Positions 11,069 to 23,311 of a stretch of 64,000 nt of DNA are shown in pieces. Within the stretch, counting starts at the first letter, position 1, and each line of letters begins with the position of its first letter. The position numbers and the translations under genes were made by a program. The notes under the pieces were generated by a model. That model did no database searches and had not been told where the DNA came from. It saw nothing but the letters and a program-made list of their open reading frames with translations. Source of the stretch: Toxorhynchites rutilus septentrionalis (taxonomy: Eukaryota; Arthropoda; Insecta; Diptera; Culicidae); assembly GCF_029784135.1 (NCBI RefSeq), contig NC_073745.1:315136787-315200786 (forward strand), given 5' to 3'.

Positions 11069-11862
11069 ACTAGCTGACCCGGCAAACTTAGTCCCGCCCA
11101 AAATTTGTTTTCTGTTATCAATACCCTCAAACATTCACGTTTTCTTACTATGAGCAAGTTCATTGGTCCAATCGCAGAACTGTTCATTGATCGATCTTCT
11201 AATCGACCCGTTTAATTTTGTATGACAGCTCCCACTTAGAGAGGGGGTGTTAGTCTAACCACCGTAAAAACATTTATTGCACCCTTAAACCTTCACATGC
11301 AAAATTCGGTTCCATTTGCTTGATTAATTCTCGCGTGATGCAGAAATTTGTGTTTCATTTGTATGGCAGCCCCCCTTAGAAAACCTCAAAATGCCTAATT
11401 TGGTTTCATTTGCTTGATTAATTCTCGCGTAATGCAAAAGTTTGTGTTTCATTTGTATGGCAGCCCCCCCCATAGAAAGGGGGGTGGAGGGTCTAACCAC
11501 CATAGAAATATTTATTGCATCCTAAAACCTCAATATGCCTAATTTGGTTTCATTTGCTTGAATAATTCTCGAGTAATGCAGAAATTTGTGTTTCATTTGT
11601 ATGGCAGCCTCAATATGCCTAATTGGGTATCATTTGCTAGATTAATTCCCGAGTAATGTAGAAATTTGTGTTTAATTTGTATGGCAGCTCTCCTTAGAGA
11701 GGGGGGAGGGGTCTCAAACTATCACGAAAACCTTCGCCGGCCCCAAAAACCCTTACATACCAATTTTAATGTTGATCGGTTCAGTAGTTTCCGAGCCCAT
11801 AAGAATCAGACAGACAGACAGACAGACAAAAATCCATTTATATATATATATATATATAGAAG
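11069..11862 (+). mobile_element. TAGCTGACCC-headed retroposon-like repeat with four internal units
   Basis: Begins TAGCTGACCCGGCAAACTTA. It contains four variants of a roughly 140-bp unit, recognised by GAAATTTGTGTTTCATTTGT at about 11342, 11438 (AAAGTTTG), 11582 and 11663 (TTTAATTTGT). Two intervals are shortened by deletions. It ends GATCGGTTCAGTAGTTTCCG, then a CAGA run (11810-11828) and a TA run. The head and the microsatellite tail match the family seen at 25360-26685. RTE-type LINE ancestry is suspected, but no reverse transcriptase is present. Confidence 0.75.
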
Positions 11863-11869
11863 ATAATTT

Positions 11870-12100
11870 CCTTCGAGGGCGATACAGCGATTATAGTGAT
11901 CTTGCAACTTTTCGATACCATTTTCATAGTACACTTTCGGTTTTTCCCAAATAGTTCTCAGTTTCGGTAATCACTTCATCATCGGTCTTAAATTTCTTGC
12001 CTGCGAGCATTCTCTCCAGGTCTGCGAGCAGAAACTAGTTGCTGGGGGCCAGATCTGGAGAATACGGTGGATTCGAAAGCAATTCGAAGCCTAATTCATG
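11870..12100 (-). pseudogene. Mariner transposase C-terminus (dead)
   Basis: Minus-strand translation reads PPYSPDLAPSN-FLLADLER, where the third catalytic Asp position is Asn followed by a stop, then MLAGKKFKTDDEVITETENY. After a frameshift it continues ENGIEKLQDHYNRCI. These are hallmark C-terminal mariner sequences. The N-terminal and first catalytic parts are deleted. Confidence 0.8.
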
Positions 12101-12867
12101 CAATTTTGCCATCGTTTTCATCGATTTGTAATTTTCCCATTTTATACACAATAACAACATTTGCTTCAATCTCAATGCTGTAACTCACGAACAAATCGAC
12201 CGATTGCTGTCAAGTTTTGACACGTTTTCCATCGGAAGATGGTGCTTTGTGATAGTCAAGTAGATTTTTGCAAGAGGCGCCATCTAGACTTACGAACTTT
12301 TCAACCGTAGTGTTACATTATGATGTAATTCCCTAGTACGCATAGATCTAATTCATTTCCTTTTCCGTGCTTACCTACCCATGCCATCGTAAGCGAGCAA
12401 TACTGAAGCAATGAAGCACAGGTTTGTTATACCAATCTACGTGAATCTCGCATTAATTGCCCGCTAGAAATGCAAATGCAGTGTTACTGTACGGAGAAAG
12501 GGGATACATCATCCACATTGTTTGCCGCAGAACGCAGTTTACGTTGAACTGCTTCTCGCTTCCAACAATTTTTGTCTGGGTCTTCTTCAAGTTTTAATTG
12601 AAGATGGTCCAATATTTCTCGATTGGGCGGAGCTCTGACGTTTAGGAAAGGGTTTTTTCCTTGACGTTATGCACGTTGTTGGTGGCATATCACACCATTG
12701 CCTTTGTTCCGTAATTACAATCGTTTTTATTCGTTTTCAATGTTGTTTGTGGACTCGCATATCTTATACAGTTGAAATATTGACACCAGAAATGTTGATA
12801 ATAGGAGTACCATTGAATTTATCCAATGCTGAGGCTAAAATACCGTAAATGAGTACCGCATTAATTG

Positions 12868-13510
12868 TCATCGGTAGAGGTCCCCCGTAATGGTTTCATT
12901 CAGTATAAGCAGCTCATATGTAGTACACCACACCCAGTCCCACCAAATAGACAGCATAACCTTCTGGTCGTGAATATTCCGCGCGGCCGTTGATGTTGAT
13001 GCATGGCCGGGGTATTCATACGTTGCCCGACGTTTAGGATTGTCGTAATGGGCCCACTTTTCATCGCCAATAACGATTCGATGCAAAAAGCCCTTTCTTT
13101 TATATCGTTGAAGCAGTTGTTCGCATGGAAAAAAAGATGTTCGATGTCTCATGGCTTCAATTCATACGGCACCCAATGTCCTATCTTTCGGATCATTCCC
13201 ATTGCTTTAAACGATCGGATATGGTTTGCTGAGCTATTCCAAGTGTATATGTAAGTTCTTGTTGCGTTTGTGACGGATCTTGATCGAGTAAAGCCTCAAA
13301 TTCTTCATATTCAAAGTTTTTTGACGGTCCGGAACGTTCTTCGTCTTCCAAGTCAAAATTACCACTTTTAAACCGTGCAAACCACGTCTGACACGTTTGC
13401 TCAGTTAGAGCATGGTAACCATAAACTTCCACCAAAATGTGATAACTTTACTCAGCTTTGTTCATATTGAAGTAATGAAGTAACACTCACGTTGGTACGA
13501 AATTCGACAT
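12868..13510 (-). pseudogene. Mariner transposase, N-terminal two-thirds (mellifera-like)
   Basis: Begins MSNFVPT at 13510, with stops shortly after. The DNA-binding domain follows: LVEVYGYHALTEQTCQTWFA, FKSGNFDLEDEERSG, and an HTH around TLGIAQQTISDRLKQ. After a frameshift the catalytic part continues as IVIGDEKWAHYDNPKRRATY (first catalytic Asp kept), KVMLSIWWDW and LNETITGDLYR. It stops before the second and third Asp. The missing C-terminus has a same-family counterpart in opposite orientation at 16620-17010. Stops and truncation make it inactive. Confidence 0.85.
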
Positions 13511-15740
13511 ATTCGAAGTGGCAAAAAGCTATGTTGTTTACGCTTCAACTTTTGATATACTGAAAAAGACGCGCAATGACAGTAGCTGTCCAACGGATGT
13601 CTGGAAATTTGATTCACTGGGGAATATTAATCAAATTAAGGTATCTGTTGTAAAACCGAAGGAACTTACACCTAATATTTCAATGTATACGTGTAAGCAA
13701 TGTTCATACACCAAATGAACCTCATATCTCTGGTGTATTGTAACATAAAGGATTCCATTCCATATTTTCTTCGATCAACTCGAGATGTTGAGTTATAAAT
13801 AAATAGCAATAAAATTATCAAATATAGACACATTCAAAAGAAGATCTTTGACATTAATACCCTCATCGGTTCAAAGTAAGGTATAATTTACAATGCAAAG
13901 TTAACAATACTGATTCAATAATGTGCTATACCGGAGTTGTCACCAACAACGTATTGGATCAGAGAGGAGCAACAATGAATTCCTCTGTCTAATGATTTTC
14001 CAGAAGACATTTCCCCCAGTGGCATTCGTTTGTTGTTACATGCTGCGAATCACACACGAGAACGAGAAAACTATTGTTTGACACACATTCGCTGTATGTC
14101 GCAACACTGATCCAGTTCTTAGTTTTTAATTCCTCTCCCATTCGTCGCTCGCCGATGACCGAATGAGAACTTGTCTATGCAGCAATTATTCACGATAGTC
14201 AAAAAGAGATGATGTGTGCGTTTCAAACTTCCATGCGGTCATTGAGCGTGGTGTCCATTTTTAGGTTCAACTCGGATGTGCAATCGACAAGCTTCGTTTC
14301 TTGCTTCGATTATTCACTTAGTACAACAAAAGCGAATATTCTCCCTCTGTTCAAGTATCTGAATCATGCAGTCATTTTCGCTTATATATTCGTGAATGGT
14401 AAGTAGCATGACACATTGTGGTTTATTGGATATTGACAGTGTTTCAAATACAGTGTATCCCTATCAGGACTTGGCATCAATGATGTCAATGTTTCTATTT
14501 TTTATGGATTATCCAGGATTTTTGGAACATTCACTGATAAGCATCTATTTTTGTCCGATTTTTCTGTTTAATCCTCCTGACATTATCCTACTGCTACGCT
14601 TTTTTCATCCCAGAGCATGGATGATGAATTCAGGGAAAATGTATATATCGATACATCTGCAAATGCATCAGAAGGTGCTGTAGTTTTTCGAGGCAGAACA
14701 TTAGCAATCAGAAGACACGCTGATTTTCTTTAAATCTGCAATGATATATGTGCGAACATAGGACCTCTAGAATAGAATATCCCACTGACTTACGCCAGTA
14801 CCGAATTATGCACATTGTAACACATCTTCTAGAGAGCTTCCAACGGATGACGTACAATATGAACAGCCCGATGGGCCATCGTTTCGGCTCGTTTGTGTTA
14901 TCACACCCTCAATTTTAACTACGGGAGATAAAATGTGAAGGCGGTATTCAATCGTGAATCGCTGGTCGACAACCACCTTATTTGCGTGCTCACGGTCAGC
15001 CACGACAAATCGCAGTTTGTTCGGTCTAACCTATGAGATTTCAATCATGAAGGTGCACCGTAGTATATATATTATACAAATTATATATACAAATTCAAAC
15101 TTCAATTACTTTACATGAGATATCAATATTTTATTGGCTGTTGTTTTGAATGAAAGGTAATATAATGTTGATCAGTATATGTTTCGGAATAACATCGCCT
15201 TTAGCCAGCCAGTTTCGTCCAGCTTTAAACGTTTTTCAAATCGTTACCATCGGTATCTCGACCCAAATTCAGAGGATCATGGTCTTGAGCTGGACCAAAG
15301 TAGACATCTCTTGCTATTTTACCTTCGATAGTATGTATGACCATGCGAGGTAATCCAGAAGGGTTTAAATCTGTTGAACCAGTCGGTCAAAATTTCCCGA
15401 CGCCAATTCTGCACCAGATTCGGAGTATGGAAAAGCGCTCCGTCCTGCGTGATGATGATTCCGGTTCAATGTTTCCATGCTTGGCTTTCCGATATTCTAC
15501 AAAACATCCATTTTATAATATGTAGGTTGATTTTACCCCTTTCTCAATAAAAGCAAATGGTAATTTGCGGCTTTTGTAAATATCTCCTAAGAACATCGTG
15601 GAAGCAGCGCTTTAGAACCGTGGAATGTTTCTTTCAGTATTTGGGGTACTCCTCGAATTATAGGCCTACAATCTATCGTTTGGGATTTTATCTTTGGGTC
15701 TTAACTACCGTGCCGTGATAGTAGAGGAGTTGCAATTTAA
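13511..15740. other. No gene recognised
   Basis: AAAAGCTATGTTGTTTACGC near 13528 resembles AAAAGTATGTTGTTTACACT near 17343 and may be old mariner leader sequence. Other ORFs here (for example 14396-14683) show no domain. Confidence 0.4.
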
Positions 15741-15978
15741 CACATTGCGGACCGCTCACGAGATTTCTCGTGTTTCACGTTCCGTCTGTTACGGATGGAT
15801 TACGAATTAACCCGTGTATTCTACACTTGAAAGTTAAATCCTTGGTTTGCCAATAATCTAACAAGGCCTGCCAATGACTCGCCTTCGTCTCATCCACATC
15901 GAAGGAAACGATCTCATTCGTAGAATCCGAACAAATAAAGCGTTAAAATTTGCCCCAAAACGTGCGGTCCTTAATGTG
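15741..15978. mobile_element. piggyBac-like MITE with TTAA target duplication
   Basis: A 238-bp segment with inverted ends CACATTGCGGACCGC (left) and, on the minus strand, CACATTAAGGACCGC (right). TTAA flanks both sides (15737-15740 and 15979-15982). Duplication of TTAA is diagnostic of piggyBac-type transposition. It is non-coding. Confidence 0.8.
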
Positions 15979-15982
15979 TTAA

Positions 15983-16619
15983 CCCGTTTCTTCTTCGAAA
16001 CTCCATGACTTTTACGTTTCTTAAAAGCTTTGCATCCCAGGTCATGTTTGAGCGCATTGTGCCTCGCGAAACCGGAATGTTAAGATCAGCGGCCATTTTA
16101 GATACAAAGCGTTATTATTTTCATATAATCTCACGGTTCCTCCAACTGGTTCGACAAACAAAATCACGCTTCGCTACCAGGTTTTTCAAAATTATGAAAT
16201 CAACGCTGACAAAAACTTTTTTTTCGTCACAGAATGAAATTCTTTCATCGTTGGTAAACAATGGATGCATATAACCGAACAGATCTGTCAATGGATTGTA
16301 TAAACAAAATGCCAAATTAGTTTATGCATTGCTGCTTAACACTACAGCGATGTAAAAAAGTGTGTGATTGAAGCGTCGAATTGTGTACCGCAAACATTAT
16401 TCGTCGGATGTTTTATTGCATTACTTTTTCCTAAAGTAAAGTGCGGCTGATAATCAACATTTGCTTGTCGTAGCTTCCATAGAATAAATTCCATCGCTAA
16501 ACATTTTTGGAAAGTGGTTTAAACAATTCAGAAGCAAAAGTGTTGATTCGGAATATAAAGAACACGGAGATACAGCGAAAAAATTGCAAGACACGCAACT
16601 GGAAGCACGGTTGAACAGT
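15983..16619. other. No gene recognised
   Basis: Short ORFs only, without domains. Confidence 0.4.
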
Positions 16620-17010
16620 ACCGACTACATGTAATTCTTTTGAACAGGGTTCTGAAAGAAGAACAACCAGAACGGGAGAATAGATACTACAAGATTATTT
16701 ACCAGATTATTTACCCTGATCAGCTGTTCATGGATTTGTCAGAATAAAAGAGAAAGTGTAAACTGGGAGGTTCGATCCACCCGCCATATTCCTCAGACAT
16801 TGCTCCCTTAGATAACTATTTATTCCGGTCCATGGTATAGGCCCTTTCTAGAGAGTTGATTATGAAGAAATCGAAAATTGGCTTGATAACTGAATCGCTT
16901 CAAAACAAACAGATTTTTATCAGTGTAGAATCTACGTATTGGATGAAAGATTGACCAAGGTGGTGGTTTCCGATGGATAAGATGCATACTTTGAATAAAA
17001 TATCACTAAG
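16620..17010 (+). pseudogene. Mariner transposase C-terminal relic (mellifera-like)
   Basis: Mixed-frame plus-strand translation gives LKEEQPERENRYYK, then an eroded catalytic stretch TRHIPQTLLP / YLFRSMV (originally HPPYSPDIAPSDYYLFRSM), then MKKSKIGLITESLQNKQIF and the terminal LTKVVVSDGQDAYF. It has many stops and lost catalytic residues. It is the same family as the fragment at 12868-13510 but in opposite orientation. Confidence 0.65.
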
Positions 17011-19564
17011 GTTTATGTTTCAAGCTTTTTTATCTAAAAAAAACCGTGAAGTCATACTTGAAGCTTCATAAAAAGAAATTGACATTTAATCAAAAGTACA
17101 ACTTTTCCTCATATTCCAGGCAGCTTACTCAAGGTATTTTAAGTGACCCTCGAAACACTCAAATTTTTGGCTTCTCCGGAAGTGGTGAATTGTTGGTTCA
17201 TCATCCGGAACAAATAGTAGTCAATGGTTTGATGAACCTTGTGAGTATGATGATTCCTTCAAAGTTTTTGCAACATTTGGTCGAACTCTTTCGCAAAAAC
17301 AAAATAAATTGTTATTGCACAAACATTGAGATGAGCACAAAAAAGTATGTTGTTTACACTTCAACTCAATGACTCGTACTAATTTTCGATGGATAATTGA
17401 ATGAATATAGGCTTACAAATAAATATGGCAACAACACGGTGCTAATTACCTTCTTAGTGTTGTAGATCTCTTCAAATATATTTTTATACCCAATACATCC
17501 CTATACTATTTTCAAAAAGAAATCCAGGGAAATTAAATGATATTTTAGGACTGATCTAAAATCATTCCATGTCAATTTAGCTTTAAATTGTATTTTCTGG
17601 GAAAATGACTGATGCATCGTATTTGAACATCAACTGCTACTGCCGAACTCCCTGCAAGCTGTGAAAGTGGGCTCAATGAGCAAACAAACGCCGCTACCTT
17701 CAGAAGAGGTTAACAAACAGCGTGAACCATAATAAGTCCTACCGAGGCGACCCAACGTCAGGATTGTTAATGACTGGAGCAAACACTTCTGGAAATTTTC
17801 TATAAACACACATCCGCAGCGGCTGGGACTGTTCAAGACGGGAACAGTTTCACCACCGAGGAACTTTACAATAATATAGCGAAGAAAGTGAACTGCTTCT
17901 CCTTCTGATGGTGTGCTGACAGTGGTCTGTAAAAATTGTTGTGTAGGAACTCTATTGCTGTATTTTTATTAGCTTATGAAAAGAAGCTTCCCAAAGTTTG
18001 TACTATATGAATGCCCAAGAACAATTACTCATCTTCCCCGACAGAAACCGAAACACCCCCCGGTTCTAGTCACCCATCGACGGTTTTAATGAGCACATTG
18101 TCCAACCCGGTGGTTCATAGAGGGTCGAGGGCCTAAATTAAACATCCGGACATCGTTTGTCATGTACTCGACTTCGAACAAATGGTCGTATTCATGCAAG
18201 CGAACCGCAGGGGAGAGACGACCCAAAACAGAGTTCCATGCCGCCCGGCGACCGGCAAAACGCATGCAGAATTGATTACAAGCGATTGACTGCCGGCTTC
18301 CGATGGCCGTTTTTGTGTGCGCCAAACGTGCGTTTTTATGCGCATACCCCATACAGCATAGCATGAACAACAAGAGAGGACAGACGAAAAAAAAACTACT
18401 TTATGCTGTTCCTCGATCAACGAATTTGTTTGTGTAGCTGAATTTGAATAAAGTTTTTACGCTGGCTCTCCTCCTCCGCTTCATTCATTCGTTCAACATT
18501 TCGTTCTCTCGTTTCGGCAAGTTTGCTTCCACTCTGGTGCTTGCTGGTGCATATATTGAAATGTTCTGTTTAATCAGCTTTTCACCTCGATTTACACTCC
18601 ACGTTTTTTTTTGTTGTTGTTATTTTGTTATGGCTTTTTTGGTGGTCTCTTGCTGGATCCGACTGGTTCATTTCCGTACAGATTGATATCGCTTCACAAC
18701 CGGTCTTGCTGCTGCTACCCATGCTGAACGATGATGAACTGTTTGATCAGGTTGCAATGATCTTTTTGTTTCTCATCGTTTTGAATATAAAAAACAGAAA
18801 TTGTTTCAAAATCCTCTTTCAAGATTCTACGATTCCCAATATTTTCCAACTATTGTTTGCGAATTTTGATCATTGTTGCCACCTCCTTTAACTTCTCACT
18901 ATGGACATGTAGATATCGGATCGCGCGCATTTCGCTTGCGATTATCATGTCTACATTAGAAATTCATGTCACGACCATTCGCGAACAGCCTCTAAGTTAA
19001 GTTGCTCTAGATTGATGATAAATTGCGGTTAACTACTATGGCTAGACTACAGCTGAGCAATGTTTCATTGTAGGTGGCCAGGATAGAGCAACGTAATGTT
19101 ATCCGAGGAACGTGTTTGGGATTCGGTTGATTGGGCTAATTTCCAAATGATACTGTCGCCTGGTATTGTGATGTTGTTCGTTGTGAACAGAAAAAGACAG
19201 AGATTGAATTCATTGCAATAGGACATAAGAACGATTTCATGAGGTTGTGTACCTAATTTTCGAACAAATTTTAGAAGAAAGTTTAATACTATCTGAATAA
19301 GCACTAGTTATAATATGAATTCTTCGAAACGAACTTAATTTTTATGCACCAACCTTTGATAAAAGCGTGTTTAAAAAACTACATAATTATATTTAAAATA
19401 TTCCAAGGTTTTGCAATTTTGATGTTTCTTGGGATTTCTGTGCACTTACTCAACCAAACTCCAATGTCTACATACAGTATTGGAAATAAAAAAAGTAAAC
19501 AACTGGTATCTTTTGTTACTAGTAACGATTAATCGAATATTAGAGCAGGTGATTTGATCATCCC
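17011..19564. other. No gene recognised
   Basis: A 2.5-kb stretch with only short unsupported ORFs. It includes a T-rich run near 18607. Confidence 0.4.
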
Positions 19565-20278
19565 TACATAATCTAGTCAGAATACCGAGATGCCTCCTAA
19601 GACCTCAGTTCACACAGATCGCCTTAATAGAGTTAAATCCGCTGTAAACGGGCAGATTTACTCAAGGAGTGTCTACAGAAACGTCTGCTTCCACTGTTAA
19701 AGTAACACGAGAGCTCTACGATATTCTAGCCAGATCTAGCTTCGTGTCACTATTCAAAGGATGTCCTGGAGTGGTACGATGCCAACGGGGTCACTTTCAT
19801 ACCCAAGGACATGAAGCCCCAAATGCACCGGAACTAAGGCCCATCGAAAAATACTGGACTACCATGAATCAGGCACTTCGGAAGCATCCCAAGGAGGTCA
19901 AATCTGAGGAAGACATGAAAAAAGTTGTACAAAAGTGGAGTGAAGTTAATCCTCTGCCTCACTTTTGGCAATCGAAGATGAACCTAAACACGTGTAAGAA
20001 AAGCAGTTGTCAAAAATTAACAGAACATTCAAAATAGCCGTACTTGTCAGTATAAGTGAGAGACGTTAGTACCAACATAATGCCACAAAAAATCTAGAAT
20101 CGAATATACGTAACCCGCGTAAATTCGAAAGTCGCGATACTTTTTGAACAGACCTTGTATATGCCAAAAGCTCACTAATAGGTTATATTTTATTGTCTGA
20201 AAATTCGAAAGGGATCGGTCAACTAGGTAATGTAATACAGCGTTTTTTCTGTGATGCAATTTGAAGTGGGACACCATT
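19565..20278 (+). pseudogene. DD37E transposase C-terminal half with terminal repeat
   Basis: In mixed frames it reads VNGQIYS, then SCHYSKDVLEWYDANG-like sequence over 19700-19780, then PNAPELRPIEKYWTTMNQAL, where the catalytic Glu (RPIEKYW) is kept, then KHPKEVKSEEDMKKVVQKW. Stops and at least two frameshifts disable it. The right end at 20235-20278 (TACAGCGTTTTTTCTGTGAT to GGGACACCATT) matches the end at 520-555 and is followed by TA. It is the same family as the N-terminal gene at 1-403. Confidence 0.8.
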
Positions 20279-20568
20279 TAGATATCGTATCACCAAAATG
20301 GTAAATAATGTGATTTTCGAAAAGTCCTTTCGCGAGGGTATATTCTTGAAAGTATAAACCGCAACGACAGGCGAACCTATATTAGTTCAATTATCTACCT
20401 CTGACTTCGCCTAAAATCAACATTACATACGTGTGTTTCAATCATAAACAATCACATTCCTTCTAACTTTATGAAACATCTTATTTGTATTCTGAGGAGA
20501 TTTTTTTTGCACGTCTGTTCAAAATGGTGACAATAGAGACCTTTGGGTTGATCAGGAAGAGTACAATA

Positions 20569-20979
20569 CACTGAAGTCGCTTTTTACGTGGTTTTAGGAA
20601 TTTACGCGGTTTATTTTTACGCGGATTTCGGAATTTACGCGGTTTTTTTACACGGATTTCGGGATGTACGCGGAACGTATCAACCGCGTAAAAATTCAAT
20701 ACGCTTATTGATGTGACTTGTGACACGAAATAAATTTGTATTGTACCACTGATTTGTAGCTGAGAAATGAAAGGAGAAACAGATATCATGATTGTAGCAT
20801 GCAAAAAAAATCAGTAAATCAATTGTTAATGTGGGGTGCATTTTAAACTAATAATTCACTGTTTGTTAGCTTCTCACTCGGATTTTGAAAATGACCGATT
20901 TATTTTTACGCGGATGTTGGAATTTACGCGGTTTTTGTTTATGCGGCAGGTATCCCCCGCGTAAAAAGCGACTCCAGTG
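20569..20979. mobile_element. TA-flanked MITE with TTTACGCGG internal repeats
   Basis: Inverted ends CACTGAAGTCGCTTTTTACG (left) and, on the minus strand, CACTGGAGTCGCTTTTTACG (right) with TA on both sides (20567-20568, 20980-20981). The interior repeats the phrases TTTACGCGGTTT and TTTTTACGCGGATTTCGG several times near both ends. It is 411 bp and non-coding; a Tc1/mariner or pogo derivative is the likeliest origin. Confidence 0.85.
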
Positions 20980-21439
20980 TATCTATTTCGTTTCTATTGC
21001 CAATAAATTACATGCATCAACTGCTGTCCAATTATGACAGAGATAAAATTTCAAGCAGGTACCTATATTCATAATTTTTTTGTGATGTCAATAGTTATCT
21101 TTTAAATCAGTTATTGAGCTATTGAAACAAGTTTATGGCTCCGTAAATAACATATATCACTCGTATACCTTTTATAGTTTGGATCATACCACTTCGTTCA
21201 GCTCAAAACCAAGTATATCAAACGTAACGCTCTTGTTTTCTAAATTTCAAACTTACACTCCAGTACAGGAACGAAAGACGTAGTCCTACGTCAAAATAAC
21301 GCAAGCATATGAGGCAGTTAATCGAAAAACATTAGTGCCTTTGAGGACAAAACATATGTTCTACTTGCTTACTTTGTATAAATCTGAGAAAATTTTGTAC
21401 CCCGTTAACTACTGACGTGAGTAATACGTCATTTTTTAA

Positions 21440-21620
21440 GTAGAAATACTTTTTTCAGTAAAGGTTGCCAAATCAGAGAACATATAACGTTTCTATCGTT
21501 TCTATAGTCTTCACGTTAAAAACCTCGTTTGCTAAGCACGGATTTTGATGATTTGCATACTAATCAAAACGGAATGTCTTTAATATTTGCTACCCTATAC
21601 CCTTTACCCTACACATTGCG
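21440..21620 (+). repeat. Dispersed repeat family (TGATGATTTGCAT type), copy 2
   Basis: Shares TTTTCAGTAAAGGTTGCCAA and GGATTTTGATGATTTGCATA with the copy at 25020-25170. Preceding it, at 21275-21296, lies GACGTAGTCCTACGTC, a palindrome found again at 51930. Confidence 0.55.
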
Positions 21621-21864
21621 ATTCCCAAATCCATATATCGTAAATTTTGAAGCACACCCATTTCTCAATGCATTTGCTCGGTGTATTTCAGGGGCTTCCT
21701 TACCCTGTCGAGCAACTAATGTATCGGTACACCAAAATCAGGCTGAATCCTTTTTTTAAATCCCATTTGTTCATTTATTTAGGCTTATCGACAGTTTAGC
21801 TGTTACAGAGTTACTTGTTACTTGTTACTTGTTTATCGTACTTGTTACTTATTTATCGTATCTA

Positions 21865-22577
21865 CACAGTGCATTCAAAAAGTTCCGGGACTATTTTTTA
21901 AAACAAAGAAAAAACGAGATACTCAAAAGATTAGATATATTAGTTTTCTACATATAGGCCTTCTCTTTCCACACAAATTTATGAACGTTCGTAGAGGAAG
22001 GCGCGTTCAAACTGCTCAGCCGGTATGGAGTTCATAATACGCGTCACATTTCGTTCAATGTCTGGAACATCGCCAAAACGATCCCCTTTCATAGCGTTCT
22101 TTAGCTTGGGAAGCAAGAAAAAGTCTGCCGGGGTGAGGTCCGAAGAATAGGGGGGATGGGTGATGATAGTTACCTTTCGTTTGGCTAGAAACTGCGCTAC
22201 CAAAATCGAGGTGTGCGCGAGCGCATTCTCATGAAGCAAAAACCATTCTTCAGATCGGTACTGGTCGAGCCGCACGCGCCTCATCCGTGCCAATAATCGT
22301 TCCAGGTCACTTTTGTAGAGGACTGCATTCTCTGTTTGCCCTGGAGGCACAAAATTTGATGGCGGCTCTCTGCTCCATAGTTAAAATTGTGACGCGACAA
22401 AAAATCACTGCGATACTCTTATCAACCAAAACTAGCTACTGAATGGAGATAGCGGTTCACGGTAGAAACGGTAGCTGGCCAGAAGTTGGCGGAAAGTAGT
22501 TCGCGCGTTGGAGCAGAGAGAGAGCCACTTCCCGATTTTGGCGCGCGGTAGTCCCGAAACTTTTTAAATGCACTGTG
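21865..22577 (-). mobile_element. Internally deleted mariner-like element inside the SINE
   Basis: Inverted ends CACAGTGCATTCAAAAAGTT (left) and, on the minus strand, CACAGTGCATTTAAAAAGTT (right), each followed inward by (T/C)CGGGAC. TA flanks both sides (21863-21864 and 22578-22579). It is 713 bp long and clearly shorter than an autonomous mariner (about 1.3 kb). Confidence 0.88.
21979..22375 (-). pseudogene. Mariner-like transposase with internal deletion
   Basis: At about 22375 the minus strand starts MEQRAAIKF, a known mariner N-terminus. It then jumps directly to PPGQTENAVLYKSDLERLLA of the catalytic domain, so about 190 residues, including the DNA-binding region and first catalytic Asp, are deleted. 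The remainder has LLHENALAHTS, where the second catalytic Asp (HDNAPAHT) is now Glu, and ITHPPYSSDLTPADFFLLPK, where the third Asp is kept. It can only move with foreign transposase. Confidence 0.85.
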
Positions 22578-23311
22578 TATACATATGGTACATTACACAG
22601 TAGCCATTCAGGCTTAAAAGTATTCCTTCTGTTCCATTGTTCAGTTAGACCGGACAACGGAAACAGTTGATATGATCATTGTTGTGTTATTAATAGCACA
22701 CCAGGCCGATGTTTCTTTTTACAAGCATAGCTTGCATGGATGAAGAGAGGCCAGGACTCAGACCGTGAATCCTCCATCGCTGATGATTGTTCCGTGGACG
22801 CAGTTATTCTATAACAACACAAAGATGGTCAATTGAGAGCCCTGAGTTTTGCACTCACGATTAATCGCTAAGTAAGCGAACACGCAACCAATGTGACAAT
22901 GTAGACCCCCCAAAGTAAAATGAAGTTAGAGACAATTCGTTAATACATGATCATATAACTGTCAAATTTTCTCCGCTACTAGGACGATTCACGTCGTTGC
23001 GATTACGAAATGCGCTCAACGCAAACGACTTCGCTTAGATTTGACTAACTTGAACCGCCCATATAGTCGATTGCTGCATATTTTCCGATTCATACACATA
23101 GTTTCACGATTTACAATCCGTTTCGATCTTTTTGAAGCACTCCTGATATTTTTTAAGGCAATTGTTTACATCAATCGGTACTAGTAACTATTAGTACCGC
23201 CACCCGCTGACTCAAACCTTCAATCATGCTACAGAAACCACCTTTTTACCACCAATTGAACTCCATCCCATCATATATCACGATTACATCTCATTCCTAC
23301 ACTCTACATGT

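Larger units (their letters stand above)
11007..12307 (-). mobile_element. Internally deleted mariner, split by a TAGCTGACCC repeat
   Basis: Inverted ends: left CGGCTGAAAAGTTTATAAG (about 11007) and right, on the minus strand, CGGTTGAAAAGTTCGTAAG (ending about 12307). Between them remain only the transposase C-terminus (11870-12100) and a 5' leader (about 12130-12290). An unrelated 0.8-kb repeat sits at 11069-11862. Without it the element is about 500 bp, so it is a deletion derivative that needs transposase from elsewhere. Confidence 0.75.
21747..22911 (-). mobile_element. SINE family S, near full length, interrupted by a deleted mariner
   Basis: Minus-strand SINE. Its tRNA-like head lies at about 22840-22911 (ATTGGTTGCGTGTTCGCTTA, then GTGAGTGCAAAACTCAGGG). 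The body runs down to 22578 and continues from 21864 to a T-run at 21747-21757, which is the poly(A). Without the 713-bp insertion it is about 450 bp. It matches 41596-42081 over its whole length. Confidence 0.8.

Noticed and set aside
14396..14683. 95-residue ORF with hydrophobic segments
   Set aside because: AT-rich random ORF; no recognised family, start context or splice signals.
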